Below, one piece after another: positions 8,754 to 18,752 of a stretch of 64,000 bases of DNA. The DNA is taken from assembly GCA_039184335.1 (NCBI GenBank), contig JBCDBD010000001.1:1-64000 (forward strand). Reading direction: 5' to 3'. The stretch is from JBCDBD01 sp039184335 (GTDB lineage: Bacteria > Bacteroidota > Bacteroidia > Flavobacteriales > Flavobacteriaceae). The stretch's first letter is position 1. Every line of letters starts with the position of its first letter. Both the position numbers and the translations under genes were made by a program. The notes under the pieces are model-generated. The model did not search any database. It was not told the DNA's origin and was given only the letters and a program-made list of their open reading frames with translations.

Positions 8754-10400
8754 TTATTCGGTATTAAAATCGATGGTTCTCTTTCCTTTCGAAATGCTTT
8801 CTGCCAAAAGCAGTGCATTATAGGCATTGACCATTTTTCCTGATTTCGAAATTTTATCAAAAGTAGTTGCTTTTGAAGGATCACCAGAAACAATGACTGA
8901 AGTTTTTGAACCCAACCCTGATTTCATGAGCACCTGTTTTACTTGTGCTGCCGACAATTTCGGATAGTGGGAACGAACCAATGCCGCTACACCCGCCACT
9001 GCTGGAGCAGCCATTGATGTTCCTCCCTGAAAATCGTACTCGTTGCCGGGCAGGGTTGAATAGATATCATCTCCTGGAGCAAAAACGTCAACGTTCTTTT
9101 TTCCATAGTTTGAAAAAACAGCTACCATTTCTGACCCATATATGCTGGCCAAGGCACCCACTGTGATGACGTTATCGGCAAATTCCAAGCCTTGATAGGC
9201 ATGGTCATTTGGGTAGTTTTGGTTTTCACCGTTGTCTAGATCTGCCCCGTCATTGCCCGCAGCATGTACTATGAGTACATCGTTCAAAGCGGCATATTTA
9301 ATGGCGTCATAGACCCAAGTTGCATTGGGAGAAAACGATTTTCCAAAACTACAGTTGATGATTTTTGCCCCGTTGTCTGTGGCATAACGTATGCCCAACG
9401 CAATATCCTTATCATATTCGTCTCCATTGGGCACAACCCTGACACTCATTATTCTTACATTGTCTGCGACACCATTTACCCCTTTTCCATTGTCTCGCTC
9501 AGCCGCAATGATGCCAGCCACATGGGTGCCGTGACTTTCATCTTCGACCCTGTTTTTTGGATTTCCGTTGCCATAGTCCCTGTCATCATAGTCATAGGGA
9601 TTGTCACCAACAATAGTTCTTCCATCAAAGTCTTTGTTTAGGTTGTAGTTGACCCTTTCGGCAAAGTATGAGATACCTTCATTGAGTTCTTCAAACACCT
9701 CTTCAATGGAATCAGCGTAATTGTACATTTGTGACAAGACGGCAATGTGTTGTTGCATCTCATCATTTGATGGTTTTATCGAAAGCGCTTCTTCTTTGGT
9801 GTAATACTCTTTGGCGAGCTCTTTTTTTACTGCGGCATCCGCATTTTTAACAACCTGAAGTATTTGTTCGTATTGTTGCTTGTTCTGTAAGGCTTTAGGA
9901 TATTCCTGATCCAATTTGAGCTGGGCTTTACCCCTTAACGTCGCATCACCGATACCTAAACGGAGCATACGGGCATATTCCAATTGTTCGTCATAAGATT
10001 CCCCCAAGAAGTTATACCCATGTATATCATCAATATAGCCATTGTTGTCATCATCTTTACCATTTCCTGCACGTTCTCCAGGATTGGTCCATAAAACACC
10101 ATCTAAATCTTCATGCCCAAGGTCAATACCGGAGTCCAATACGGCGACCACGACCTGTTGTCCTTTTTTGCCCCTGATCAGCTCATCATAGGCCCTATCA
10201 ATACTCATTCCTGGTATGGTATCTCTCACAAGGTCAGCGTGTCCCCATGTTTTTTTCTGTGCATCAGTCAGTTCAATGACCTTTAAAGGGATACTGTCTA
10301 TATTTTCAACTGGTGTCGAGACTAAGGATGTAGCACCACATCCGGTCAACAGAAAAAGTGAAACAAACCGTTTGAAAAGAATCGTGTAAGGTCTTAACAT
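8754..10400 (-). CDS. S8 family subtilisin-like serine peptidase, predicted lipoprotein
   Basis: The catalytic triad is visible in order: Asp in VVAVLDSGIDLGHEDL, His in ESHGTHVAGIIAA, Ser in GGTSMAAPAVAGVAAL. Between Asp and His is a long helical insertion (~170 residues, EYARMLRLGIGDATL onward), as in many Bacteroidota S8 enzymes with a DDNNGYIDDIHGYNF calcium-like motif. I chose the ATG at 10400 because it gives a short N terminus with a lipobox, FLLTGC; the longer frame from 10451 would add 17 residues and overlap the upstream gene by 20 nt. Probably anchored in the envelope as a lipoprotein. Ends directly against the M1 peptidase gene. Confidence 0.92.
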   Translation of the reverse strand: MLRPYTILFKRFVSLFLLTGCGATSLVSTPVENIDSIPLKVIELTDAQKKTWGHADLVRDTIPGMSIDRAYDELIRGKKGQQVVVAVLDSGIDLGHEDLDGVLWTNPGERAGNGKDDDNNGYIDDIHGYNFLGESYDEQLEYARMLRLGIGDATLRGKAQLKLDQEYPKALQNKQQYEQILQVVKNADAAVKKELAKEYYTKEEALSIKPSNDEMQQHIAVLSQMYNYADSIEEVFEELNEGISYFAERVNYNLNKDFDGRTIVGDNPYDYDDRDYGNGNPKNRVEDESHGTHVAGIIAAERDNGKGVNGVADNVRIMSVRVVPNGDEYDKDIALGIRYATDNGAKIINCSFGKSFSPNATWVYDAIKYAALNDVLIVHAAGNDGADLDNGENQNYPNDHAYQGLEFADNVITVGALASIYGSEMVAVFSNYGKKNVDVFAPGDDIYSTLPGNEYDFQGGTSMAAPAVAGVAALVRSHYPKLSAAQVKQVLMKSGLGSKTSVIVSGDPSKATTFDKISKSGKMVNAYNALLLAESISKGKRTIDFNTE

Positions 10401-10431
10401 ATAAAAGTCATTTTGATTTTTTTTAACTGAA

Positions 10432-11295
10432 TTAACTATCGAATATTTCATGAAAAGTGAATATTTCGTTTAAGCGCACCCCTTTATCCGTATTTTGGAG
10501 GGTACAAAGTTCATTGTGGGCATCGTGCTCAAAAAACAGCAAATATTCATTGTGGGCTCCTTTGTGCAAAAATTTTTCTTTTTCGGCCAAGGTCAAAAGT
10601 GGCCTTGTATCATAACCCATGACATAAGGTAACGGAATGTGCCCCACCGTAGGAACTAAATCTGCTGTGAAAACCAGGGTTTTGCCCTTGTATTTGATAT
10701 GGGGAAGCATTTGCTTTTCGGTATGGCCATCAACGAAAAGTATACCAAAACCAAGTGCTGTATCTTCTTGGAACACCTGGGCATCCCTTTCAATGAAACA
10801 AAGTTGGCCGCTTTCTTGCATGGGCAAAAGATTTTCCTTTAAGAACGATGCTTTTTCCCTGGCATTTGGTTGTGTTGCCCAGTTCCAATGTGCTTCATTC
10901 GACCAAAACACCGCATTTTTAAAAGCGGGTTCATAAGCCGTTTTATCAGAATTCCACTGAATGCTACCACCGCAATGGTCAAAATGAAGATGGGTCATAA
11001 AGACATCGGTAATGTCATCTCTATGAAAACCATATTTTTTCAATGAGCCATCCAAAGTATGGTTCCCCCAGCGGTAGTAGTAACTAAAAAATTTTTCAGA
11101 TTGCTTATTTCCAAGTCCAGAATCTATCAAAATGAGTCGATCTCCACGCTCAATCAATAAGCATCTGGCGGCAAGATCGATCATGTTGTTGGAATCAGCG
11201 GGATTGGTCTTGTTCCATAATGATCTTGGTACCACTCCGAACATGGCACCACCATCCAATTTAAAATTACCGGTTTCGATAGGATATAACTTCAT
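10432..11295 (-). CDS. MBL-fold metallo-hydrolase
   Basis: A metallo-beta-lactamase-fold hydrolase of about 287 residues. The metal-binding motif is THLHFDHCGG (HxHxDH), followed by the further ligands in FVDGHTEKQM and VFTADLVPTVGH. The N terminus LYPIETGNFKLDGGAMFGVVP matches a group of uncharacterised Bacteroidota MBL proteins related to lactonase-like enzymes. I place the start at 11295 (MKLYPIETG), 8 codons inside the longest frame, since the upstream residues look non-homologous. No signal peptide, so probably cytoplasmic. Substrate not determinable. First gene of the MBL-S8-M1 set. Confidence 0.82.
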   Translation of the reverse strand: MKLYPIETGNFKLDGGAMFGVVPRSLWNKTNPADSNNMIDLAARCLLIERGDRLILIDSGLGNKQSEKFFSYYYRWGNHTLDGSLKKYGFHRDDITDVFMTHLHFDHCGGSIQWNSDKTAYEPAFKNAVFWSNEAHWNWATQPNAREKASFLKENLLPMQESGQLCFIERDAQVFQEDTALGFGILFVDGHTEKQMLPHIKYKGKTLVFTADLVPTVGHIPLPYVMGYDTRPLLTLAEKEKFLHKGAHNEYLLFFEHDAHNELCTLQNTDKGVRLNEIFTFHEIFDS

Positions 11296-11526
11296 TGAAT
11301 CAGCACAAAGGCTGCGCAAAATAAGAAACTGTACTGTAATTGGCTTAAAAACACGATTTTATTGGTGGTATTTTAACACATTTTCCAAAGGGCATTGTAA
11401 TTTTTGCTTTTGGTATAGCATCTTGTAAGATGGCATGGAAAAAAGAAACAAGTTGATTTGCTTGGCATGTCTCTTTTTGGGCAAGGAGCTTTAGAATAAA
11501 AACAGTAAATTTCAAAAAAAATAAAA

Positions 11527-13356
11527 ATGCTTGAGTTAGCGGGTATCATTATTCTTGGAATTATTGCGCAGTGGATGGCATGGCGCTTAAAAATGCCCGC
11601 AATCTTGCCCTTGATATTGATTGGCTTGATTGTTGGTCCGATTGCTACCTTATATACTGAAGATGGTAGTAAGCTTATTGAACCCATTTGGAATGGTGAA
11701 AAAGGACTCTTTCCTGGCGAGGGCTTGTATTATTTTGTTTCCCTGGCCATAAGTATCATTCTATTTGAGGGAGGGTTGACCCTAAAACGATCTGAAATTG
11801 CCAATGTGGGGCCCATCATCACAAAATTGATTACCGTTGGTTCTATCGTCACCTTTTTTGGGGCAGGTATAGCAGCACACTATATTTTCAGCCTTTCATG
11901 GCAAATTTCATTTTTGTTTTCAGCCTTGATCATTGTGACCGGGCCAACCGTTATCACTCCCATATTACGAAATATTCCTTTGAAGAAAGACGTTTCCACA
12001 GTTTTGAAGTGGGAAGGGATATTGATAGATCCCATCGGGGCCTTGGCCGCAGTATTGGTCTTTGAATTTATCAGCGTTGGAGAAGGTCAGGCCTTTACCA
12101 AGACGGCACTCATAGAATTTGGCAAGATCTTACTTTTTGGAACCACTTTTGGTTTCACCTTTGCCCACGCGTTGGCCTTCGCAATCAAAAAAGGCTTTAT
12201 TCCCCACTACCTGTTGAACGTGGTCTCGCTTTCAGCGGTCTTATTGGTTTTTGTGGAGTCAGATGTATTCGCCCATGAATCTGGCCTGTTGGCCGTGGTC
12301 GTCATGGGTATGGTCATGGGCAACATGAATTTGCCAAACCTTAAAGAGTTGCTCTATTTTAAGGAATCGCTAAGTGTTCTTTTGATATCGATACTTTTTA
12401 TTTTGTTGGCGGCGAACATCAATATCAGTGACATGGAGCTCATATACAATTGGAACGCGGCCGTTCTTTTCGCGATCATTGTATTTGTTATACGCCCTAT
12501 AGGGGTCTTTTTGAGCGCTCAAGGGTCAAATTTGAAGTTCAGTGAAAAACTGTTTATTGGCTGGGTCGGACCACGCGGTATCGTAGCCGCAGGTATCGCA
12601 TCATTATTTGGATCAAAACTATTGGCCAAGGGAGAGCCAGGGGCCGAGTACATCACTCCATTGGTTTTTATGATTGTGTTGGGTACGGTCTTGCTGAATG
12701 CGACAACAGCACGTTTTTTTGCAAAATTGGTGGGGGTGTTTTTGACCAAATCAGATGGTATTTTGATTGTGGGGGCATCAAAGGTTTCTAGACTTATCGG
12801 CAATTATCTAAAAAAGAACGACCGTCATGTGGTTCTTATCGATAACAACCAAAGTTATATTGATAAGGCAAAAAAACTGGGCATAGAAGCGTTGACCGCA
12901 GACATCTATTCAGATATCTTGACCGACAATATTGAACTGAGCGATGTGGGATATCTCATAGCCCTAACCGGAAACGCTGAAATCAATAAATATGCCATTG
13001 AAAAACTGCGAAAACAGTTTGGTGAAAATGGGGCATACAGGTTACCTGACAGCGATGAATTGGCATTTACCGATGAAAAACCGAACCAACAATTGCTGAC
13101 CCAGCACGACGATTATATTAGACTAATGGAAGCGGTAAGAAAATATCCTGGTATACATGAGATAGACTTAAAGGATGAAGCCCACTTTTGGGAGTTGATG
13201 AAAAATGCAAAACGTGATGATGACATCATTCCAATATTCACAAAAATGGCTAACGGGAGCATTGAGATATTGCCTGCAGATTCTGACGCATTTTCCCTGA
13301 ACGGAAGTGGTAGCAAATTGGTATATCTCGGAAAGATGTTCGACGTTGATGCTTAA
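11527..13356 (+). CDS. Cation:proton antiporter with C-terminal TrkA_N domain
   Basis: A 609-residue CPA1/NhaP-type sodium or potassium/proton antiporter. About twelve hydrophobic segments occupy residues 1-405, including IILFEGGLTLKRSEI and the transport-core segment KWEGILIDPIGALAAVLVF (antiporters need the acidic residues there), then IGWVGPRGIVAAGIA. A cytosolic NAD(H)-binding TrkA_N/RCK domain starts near residue 413 (GILIVGASKVSRLIG, glycine-rich dinucleotide loop, then VVLIDNN) and presumably senses nucleotides. A further C-terminal ~100 residues are unassigned. It overlaps the convergent lepA by 4 nt. Confidence 0.92.
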   Translation: MLELAGIIILGIIAQWMAWRLKMPAILPLILIGLIVGPIATLYTEDGSKLIEPIWNGEKGLFPGEGLYYFVSLAISIILFEGGLTLKRSEIANVGPIITKLITVGSIVTFFGAGIAAHYIFSLSWQISFLFSALIIVTGPTVITPILRNIPLKKDVSTVLKWEGILIDPIGALAAVLVFEFISVGEGQAFTKTALIEFGKILLFGTTFGFTFAHALAFAIKKGFIPHYLLNVVSLSAVLLVFVESDVFAHESGLLAVVVMGMVMGNMNLPNLKELLYFKESLSVLLISILFILLAANINISDMELIYNWNAAVLFAIIVFVIRPIGVFLSAQGSNLKFSEKLFIGWVGPRGIVAAGIASLFGSKLLAKGEPGAEYITPLVFMIVLGTVLLNATTARFFAKLVGVFLTKSDGILIVGASKVSRLIGNYLKKNDRHVVLIDNNQSYIDKAKKLGIEALTADIYSDILTDNIELSDVGYLIALTGNAEINKYAIEKLRKQFGENGAYRLPDSDELAFTDEKPNQQLLTQHDDYIRLMEAVRKYPGIHEIDLKDEAHFWELMKNAKRDDDIIPIFTKMANGSIEILPADSDAFSLNGSGSKLVYLGKMFDVDA

Positions 13357-15149
13357 TCGTTCAGTTTCAATACGGCCATGAACGCTTGTTGCGGAATTTC
13401 AACATTGCCTACTTGCCGCATTCGTTTTTTTCCTTTTTTCTGTTTTTCCAATAATTTGCGCTTACGTGAGATATCACCGCCATAGCATTTGGCGGTAACA
13501 TCTTTTCGAAGGGCCTTAATGGTTTCACGAGAGATGATCTTTGAACCGATTGCGGCCTGTATTGGAATGTCAAACTGCTGCCGTGGAATGAGCTCTTTGA
13601 GTTTTTCACACATTTTTTTACCAATGGTATGGGCATTATCAAAATGGACCAAGGCCGATAGCGCATCCACAGGCTGTGCGTTCAATAAAATATCGACCCG
13701 TACCAATTTTGAAACACGCATGCCAATTGGGGCGTAGTCAAAAGAAGCATAACCCTTTGAAACGGTTTTCAAGCGGTCATAAAAATCAAAGACAATTTCA
13801 GCTAGGGGCATATCAAAGGTCAGTTCTACCCGTTCTGTGGTCAAATAGGTCTGGTTGGTAATGTTTCCGCGCTTTTCGATACAGAGCGACATCACATTGC
13901 CCACAAAATCTGATTTTGTGATGATGGTCGCCTTGATATAAGGTTCTTCAACCCTATCTAAAGTTGAAGGGTCGGGCAGATCACTCGGATTGTTGACAAT
14001 GACGGTCTTTTCAGGACTTTTGGTTGTGAAGGCATGGTAGCTCACGTTGGGGACCGTGGTAATGACAGTCATGTCAAACTCACGTTCCAAACGCTCCTGA
14101 ATGATTTCCATATGCAGCATTCCCAAAAAACCACAACGAAAGCCGAAGCCCAGTGCTGCACTGCTTTCTGGTGAAAAGACAAGTGAAGCATCATTGAGCT
14201 GCAATTTTTCCATGGAAGAACGCAATTCCTCAAAATCTTCAGTGTCCACAGGATATATTCCGGCAAAGACCATGGGTTTCACATCCTCAAAGCCGGCAAT
14301 GGCCTCTTTAGAAGGGTTTTCGGCCAGGGTAATCGTATCGCCCACTTTTACCTCTCTGGCATCTTTTATGCCTGTGATAAGGTAGCCCACATCGCCAGTC
14401 GTGATCTGTGATTTGGGGATCTGGTTCAGCTTCAAGGTACCAATTTCATCGGCGAAATAACTTTTTCCGGTAGCCATGAACATGATTTTCTGCCCCTTTT
14501 TGATGGCACCGTTGACTACCCTAAAATAGGTCTCGACACCTCGAAACGGATTGTATACCGAATCAAAGACCAGTGCTTGCAGCGAAGCTTCGGTTCGCCC
14601 TTCAGGAGGAGGGATTCTTTCAATAATGGCCGAAAGGATATTTTCTATGCCAATACCGGTTTTTGCACTGGCAGGAATCACTTCTTCAGGCGTACACCCA
14701 AGTAGGTCGACGATGTCGTCAGTGACTTCCTCTGGATTGGCACTGGGTAGATCGACCTTGTTTAAAACAGGTATGATTTCCAAGTCATTTTCCAGGGCCA
14801 AGTATAGGTTTGAAATGGTTTGGGCCTGAATACTTTGGGCCGCATCAACCACGAGAAGCGCTCCTTCGCAGGCAGCAATGGAACGTGAGACCTCGTATGA
14901 AAAGTCGACATGCCCAGGAGTATCGATGAGGTTCAGCACATAGATTTCTCCCTGATATTCATACTCCATCTGAATCGCATGGCTTTTTATCGTGATTCCC
15001 CGCTCGCGTTCCAAGTCCATATTATCCAACAATTGGTCCTGTTTTTCGCGTTCGGTAACGGAGCCGGTAAAATCAAGCAACCGGTCTGCCAAGGTACTTT
15101 TGCCATGGTCTATGTGGGCGATGATGCAAAAGTTTCTAATCTTCTTCAT
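13353..15149 (-). CDS. lepA: Elongation factor 4 (back-translocating GTPase LepA)
   Basis: A 598-residue translational GTPase, the standard length. G1 is AHIDHGKSTLADRL, G2 RERGITIKSHA, G3 DTPGHVDFSYEV, and G4 NKVDLP. Domain II, domain III and the EF4-specific C-terminal domain follow, ending with RKRKLLEKQKKGKKRMRQVG and VEIPQQAFMAVL. EF4 binds stalled ribosomes and promotes reverse translocation or initiation quality control. It stands alone on the minus strand with its own candidate promoter at 15190-15222. Confidence 0.97.
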   Translation of the reverse strand: MKKIRNFCIIAHIDHGKSTLADRLLDFTGSVTEREKQDQLLDNMDLERERGITIKSHAIQMEYEYQGEIYVLNLIDTPGHVDFSYEVSRSIAACEGALLVVDAAQSIQAQTISNLYLALENDLEIIPVLNKVDLPSANPEEVTDDIVDLLGCTPEEVIPASAKTGIGIENILSAIIERIPPPEGRTEASLQALVFDSVYNPFRGVETYFRVVNGAIKKGQKIMFMATGKSYFADEIGTLKLNQIPKSQITTGDVGYLITGIKDAREVKVGDTITLAENPSKEAIAGFEDVKPMVFAGIYPVDTEDFEELRSSMEKLQLNDASLVFSPESSAALGFGFRCGFLGMLHMEIIQERLEREFDMTVITTVPNVSYHAFTTKSPEKTVIVNNPSDLPDPSTLDRVEEPYIKATIITKSDFVGNVMSLCIEKRGNITNQTYLTTERVELTFDMPLAEIVFDFYDRLKTVSKGYASFDYAPIGMRVSKLVRVDILLNAQPVDALSALVHFDNAHTIGKKMCEKLKELIPRQQFDIPIQAAIGSKIISRETIKALRKDVTAKCYGGDISRKRKLLEKQKKGKKRMRQVGNVEIPQQAFMAVLKLND

Positions 15150-15189
15150 ATAAAATGGAACACGCAGAAATAACTCCTCTTAACAGCTG

Positions 15190-15222
15190 CAAATATAGTT
15201 CATTTGATGACCCTCATGCCAA
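15190..15222 (-). promoter_or_regulatory. Candidate Bacteroidota promoter for lepA
   Basis: On the minus strand a TATATTTG box (complement of 15190-15197) fits TAnnTTTG, and a TTG (complement of 15220-15222) precedes it by 22 nt. The spacer is at the long end of the range seen for this promoter class. Distance to the lepA start is 40 nt. Confidence 0.45.
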
Positions 15223-15291
15223 CTTTTGCCAAATATGGAAAAAGAGTACAAATATTATTTTATTAGATTTGAGGCTCATCCCAAATGAAAA

Positions 15292-17709
15292 ATGAAATAC
15301 CTATACCTGTTCTTTTTGACCGCTTTCTGCACAGGAAAAAGCATCTTGGCGCAGACCTATGAGATAAAAGGAAAGGTAATCGACAATGCCAATGCTGTTG
15401 TTGCTTTCGCCAATATTTTACTGCTCAATGCGAATGATTCCACTTTTGTTCAAGGCACTTCAGCAGACGAGCAAGGTACATTTTTACTGACTGAAGTCGA
15501 ACCCGACCTTTACCTGCTACAGGCAAGCTATGTAGGGCGCGCATCGAAACCATTGGCCTTGGACGTGCGTACAGATGTATCTCTTGGTGCCTTGATCATA
15601 CCAGCGCAGACAGAACAGTTAGATGAGGTTGTGGTCACCGCCCAGAGGCCTACACTGCAGCGATTGCCTGATAGGCTGGTCTTTACGGTTGAGAATACGG
15701 TGGTCTCACAAGGGAGTTCCTGGGATATCTTGCGAAATACCCCAGGAGTGATCATTAATCAAGAAGAACTACAGATAAAGGGGCAAACAGCAACGGTTTA
15801 TCTTAATGACAGGAGGATCCAACTATCAAGTGAAGAAGTAAAAGAACTTTTAGAGGGGTTATCGGGAAACAGCATTAAAGCTGTGGAAGTGATTTCAAAT
15901 CCACCGGCAAGCTATGATGCCGAAGGAGGCTCCGTTCTAAATATTGTGACCAGCAAGAACATTGTTCCAGGATATAAAGGAAGTATCAATGGAACATATA
16001 CCCAGGCCGTTTTTTAAAAATTAAGCCTAGGAACCAGCCATTATTATAAAACGGACAAGCTTAACTTTTTTGGCAACTATACCTTTAACCCAAAGAAAGA
16101 ATTACGAAAGACAAGAAAAGGAATTAATTTTTTGGATTCTTCAAATTCAGCTTTTTCTGTTTGGGACACTAAAATCAATGAGACGAAAGAAATTACCTCA
16201 CACGCGGCCAATGTTATTCTTGATTATGACTTTGATGCGCAAAATAGTTTGAATTTCACTTCAAACATGAACTTTAACTTAGACCAAGATTGGAAAAGCC
16301 CTCTAGAGACAGAAATCAACAATGGACAAGGTCAGTTGGATTCTACCTTTATTACCCAAAATGATGCCGTTGTAGACAATACCAACTTGGCTTTTGATCT
16401 CTCTTACAGGCATAAGTTAAAGAAAGAAGGGGCTGCAGTGGTGCTCAATGCACATTTCACCAATTATGACCAAAGTTTTTTACAAAATATTGCATCCACC
16501 TATTTTGATGAAGACGGTAACTTTATCAGGGATTTTTCATTTACTACAGATTCAAATCAAGACATTCAGATTTTTACCGGCCAATTGGATTATTCAACCC
16601 CTTTGGGAAGCACATCATTTGAATCAGGTTTGAAATTGTCATCCATTTCATCTGAAAGTGACATCGATTATTTGAACTTTGTGGGCACGAGCGAAACAGT
16701 AGATGCTTCGTTATCTGACGATTTTGTTTATGACGAAAGGGTGTATGCGGCTTATGCCAGCGTGGTGAAAAACTGGGAAAAATGGTCTTTAAAATTTGGG
16801 CTTCGAGGAGAGCTTACCGATGCAGAAGGCATATCCCTGACATTGGATTCGACCAATAACCAAGATTTTTTTGAACTATTCCCATCAATGTACATCCTCT
16901 ATTCCCCCAATGAAAAACATAGTTTTTCGTTCGATTATGGCCGAAGAATTGATAGGCCGAAATATGATGACTTGAATCCTTTTCGAAACTTTAACAATGA
17001 AAATGACTTTGAGGAAGGAAACCTTGACCTGACTTCCTATTTTTCAAATAACTTTAATTTGAACTACGCTTTTAATGGGGAGTTTTTTATTGACGCATAT
17101 TACCGCGATAATGGCAATACCATCAGTTACCTCGTTTTTCAGGACAATGAAAACCTGACCTTGCGTGAACTCAAGCAAAATGTATTGGAAAGCGTTTCGT
17201 ATGGATTGGATTTTACATTCAATAAAGCCTTGCTGAACCAATGGTACGTATATTCCTATGTGTCTTTTTTTCATGAAGAGGATACATTCTTAGCCGCGGA
17301 AAGTGGAAACCAAGAGTTTACAAATAAAATAGATGGGGTATATGCATATTTGGCCAACTACTTGACACTTTCAAAAGATGGTACCGTTACAGGGGAAGCC
17401 ACGTTTTCCTATCTTTCCAAATTTTTATATGGATCCTATGTTTCTGATGAGCAACTCAATTTGACCTTGGGGCTAAAAAAATCACTATGGAACAATCGGG
17501 CCGTGGTATCAATTGCTGCTGAAGATCTCTTAGAGACTTATGTGCCCACATATACTTCTCGTTACTTAAATCAAGACAATTTTTATAGAAGAAGGCCTGA
17601 AACGCAGTTTATAAGGGTAGGCTTTACCTATAATTTTGGCAATTTTAGACTTCAAGACAATGAAAGGAGCATTGAAAAGAAGGAAAGAGCACGCTTAGAA
17701 TCGGAATAA
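15292..17709 (+). pseudogene. Outer-membrane TonB-dependent-receptor-like protein interrupted by an in-frame TAA
   Basis: One 805-codon frame is interrupted only by TAA at 16015-16017. Before the stop (241 aa): signal peptide, a CarboxypepD_reg-like beta-sandwich at about 22-105 (YEIKGKVIDNANAVVAFANI, LDEVVVTAQRPTLQ) and a plug domain (WDILRNTPGVIINQEELQIKG, ISNPPASYDAEGGSVLNIVT). After it the same frame stays open for 564 codons and encodes a beta barrel of the OMP_b-brl_3 type (for example LKFGLRGELTDAEG, FDYGRRIDRPKYDDLNPF), ending FTYNFGNF plus a charged tail. The residues bracketing the stop (GTYTQAVF and KLSLGTSHYYKT) form a continuous match to this family, so the stop replaces roughly one codon. 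Either a recent nonsense mutation or a sequencing error. Downstream expression could restart at 16132. Confidence 0.8.
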
Positions 17710-17759
17710 AACACACTTTTCGGGGCATTTTGTAATTTTGCAGGGCAAAAAAAAAGAAA

Positions 17760-18752
17760 TTGCCTGAAATCGCAGACATACAACTCCCTGATTTTCCATT
17801 GCTTCTGGCACCTATGGAAGACGTTAGCGACCCTCCTTTTCGCGCGTTGTGCAAAGAACAAGGTGCTGATGTGGTGTATACGGAGTTCATCTCTTCTGAA
17901 GGCTTGATACGTGATGCGGCCAAAAGTGTTGTTAAGCTTGATATCTATGAAAAAGAGCGACCTGTAGGTATACAGATTTTTGGCGCTGAAATGGAATCAA
18001 TGCTGCAGGCCGTCGATATTGTCGAAAAATCAAATCCAGACATCATTGACATCAATTTCGGATGCCCTGTAAAAAAAGTAGTTTGCAAAAACGCTGGGGC
18101 AGGCATCTTGCGTGATATTCCATTGATGGTCAAATTGACCGAGGCCATGGTTAAGCGTACAAAGCTTCCGGTAACCGTGAAAACCCGTCTGGGATGGGAT
18201 ACAAATTCCATCAAAATCGTGGAAGTTGCCGAGCGATTACAAGATGTGGGTATTCAAGCACTATCCATCCATGGGCGTACCCGGGTACAGATGTACAAAG
18301 GAGAAGCAGATTGGAAGCCTATTGCTGAAGTAAAGAACAATCCAAGAATGCACATTCCCATTTTTGGCAATGGTGATGTAGACTCCCCTGAGGCAGCAAT
18401 GCGCATGCGTGATGAATTTGGACTGGACGGGGCTATGATAGGTCGTTCAAGTATCGGAAATCCTTGGTTTTTTGCGCAAGTAAAGCACTTTTTCAACACA
18501 GGAACGCATTTAGCTCCCCCAACAATGGAAGCACGCGTTGAGGCTGCCCGCAGACACTTGAAAATGGCCATTGATTGGAAAGGGGAAAAACTAGGGGTTT
18601 TTGAAACGAGGCGCCATTACACCAATTACTTTAAGGGGATACCGCATTTTAAGGAGTACCGCATGAAAATGGTGACCAGTGACGATTCAGCTGATGTTTT
18701 TGCCGCATTTGATGAGGTACTGCAAAAATTCGGTGACCATGAGTTTGTCTAA
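17760..18752 (+). CDS. dusB: tRNA-dihydrouridine synthase
   Basis: FMN enzyme that reduces specific uridines in the tRNA D-loop with NADPH. The 330-residue protein has the Dus signature LLAPMEDVSDPPFRALC at the N terminus, the active-site cysteine region DINFGCPVKKVVCKNAGAG, TVKTRLGW, and the phosphate-binding GNGDVDSPEAA and GAMIGRSSIGNPWFF motifs. The best start is a TTG at 17760: it gives the family-typical N terminus (PEIADIQLPDFPLLLAPM) and no upstream ATG is in frame. TAATTTTG at 17733-17740 fits a -7 box. It overlaps the convergent permease gene by 4 nt. Confidence 0.93.
   Translation: MPEIADIQLPDFPLLLAPMEDVSDPPFRALCKEQGADVVYTEFISSEGLIRDAAKSVVKLDIYEKERPVGIQIFGAEMESMLQAVDIVEKSNPDIIDINFGCPVKKVVCKNAGAGILRDIPLMVKLTEAMVKRTKLPVTVKTRLGWDTNSIKIVEVAERLQDVGIQALSIHGRTRVQMYKGEADWKPIAEVKNNPRMHIPIFGNGDVDSPEAAMRMRDEFGLDGAMIGRSSIGNPWFFAQVKHFFNTGTHLAPPTMEARVEAARRHLKMAIDWKGEKLGVFETRRHYTNYFKGIPHFKEYRMKMVTSDDSADVFAAFDEVLQKFGDHEFV

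Noticed and set aside
16132..17709. Separate gene for the barrel half
   Set aside because: Same reading frame as 15292-16017 and the residues just after the TAA continue the family match, so it is one interrupted gene.
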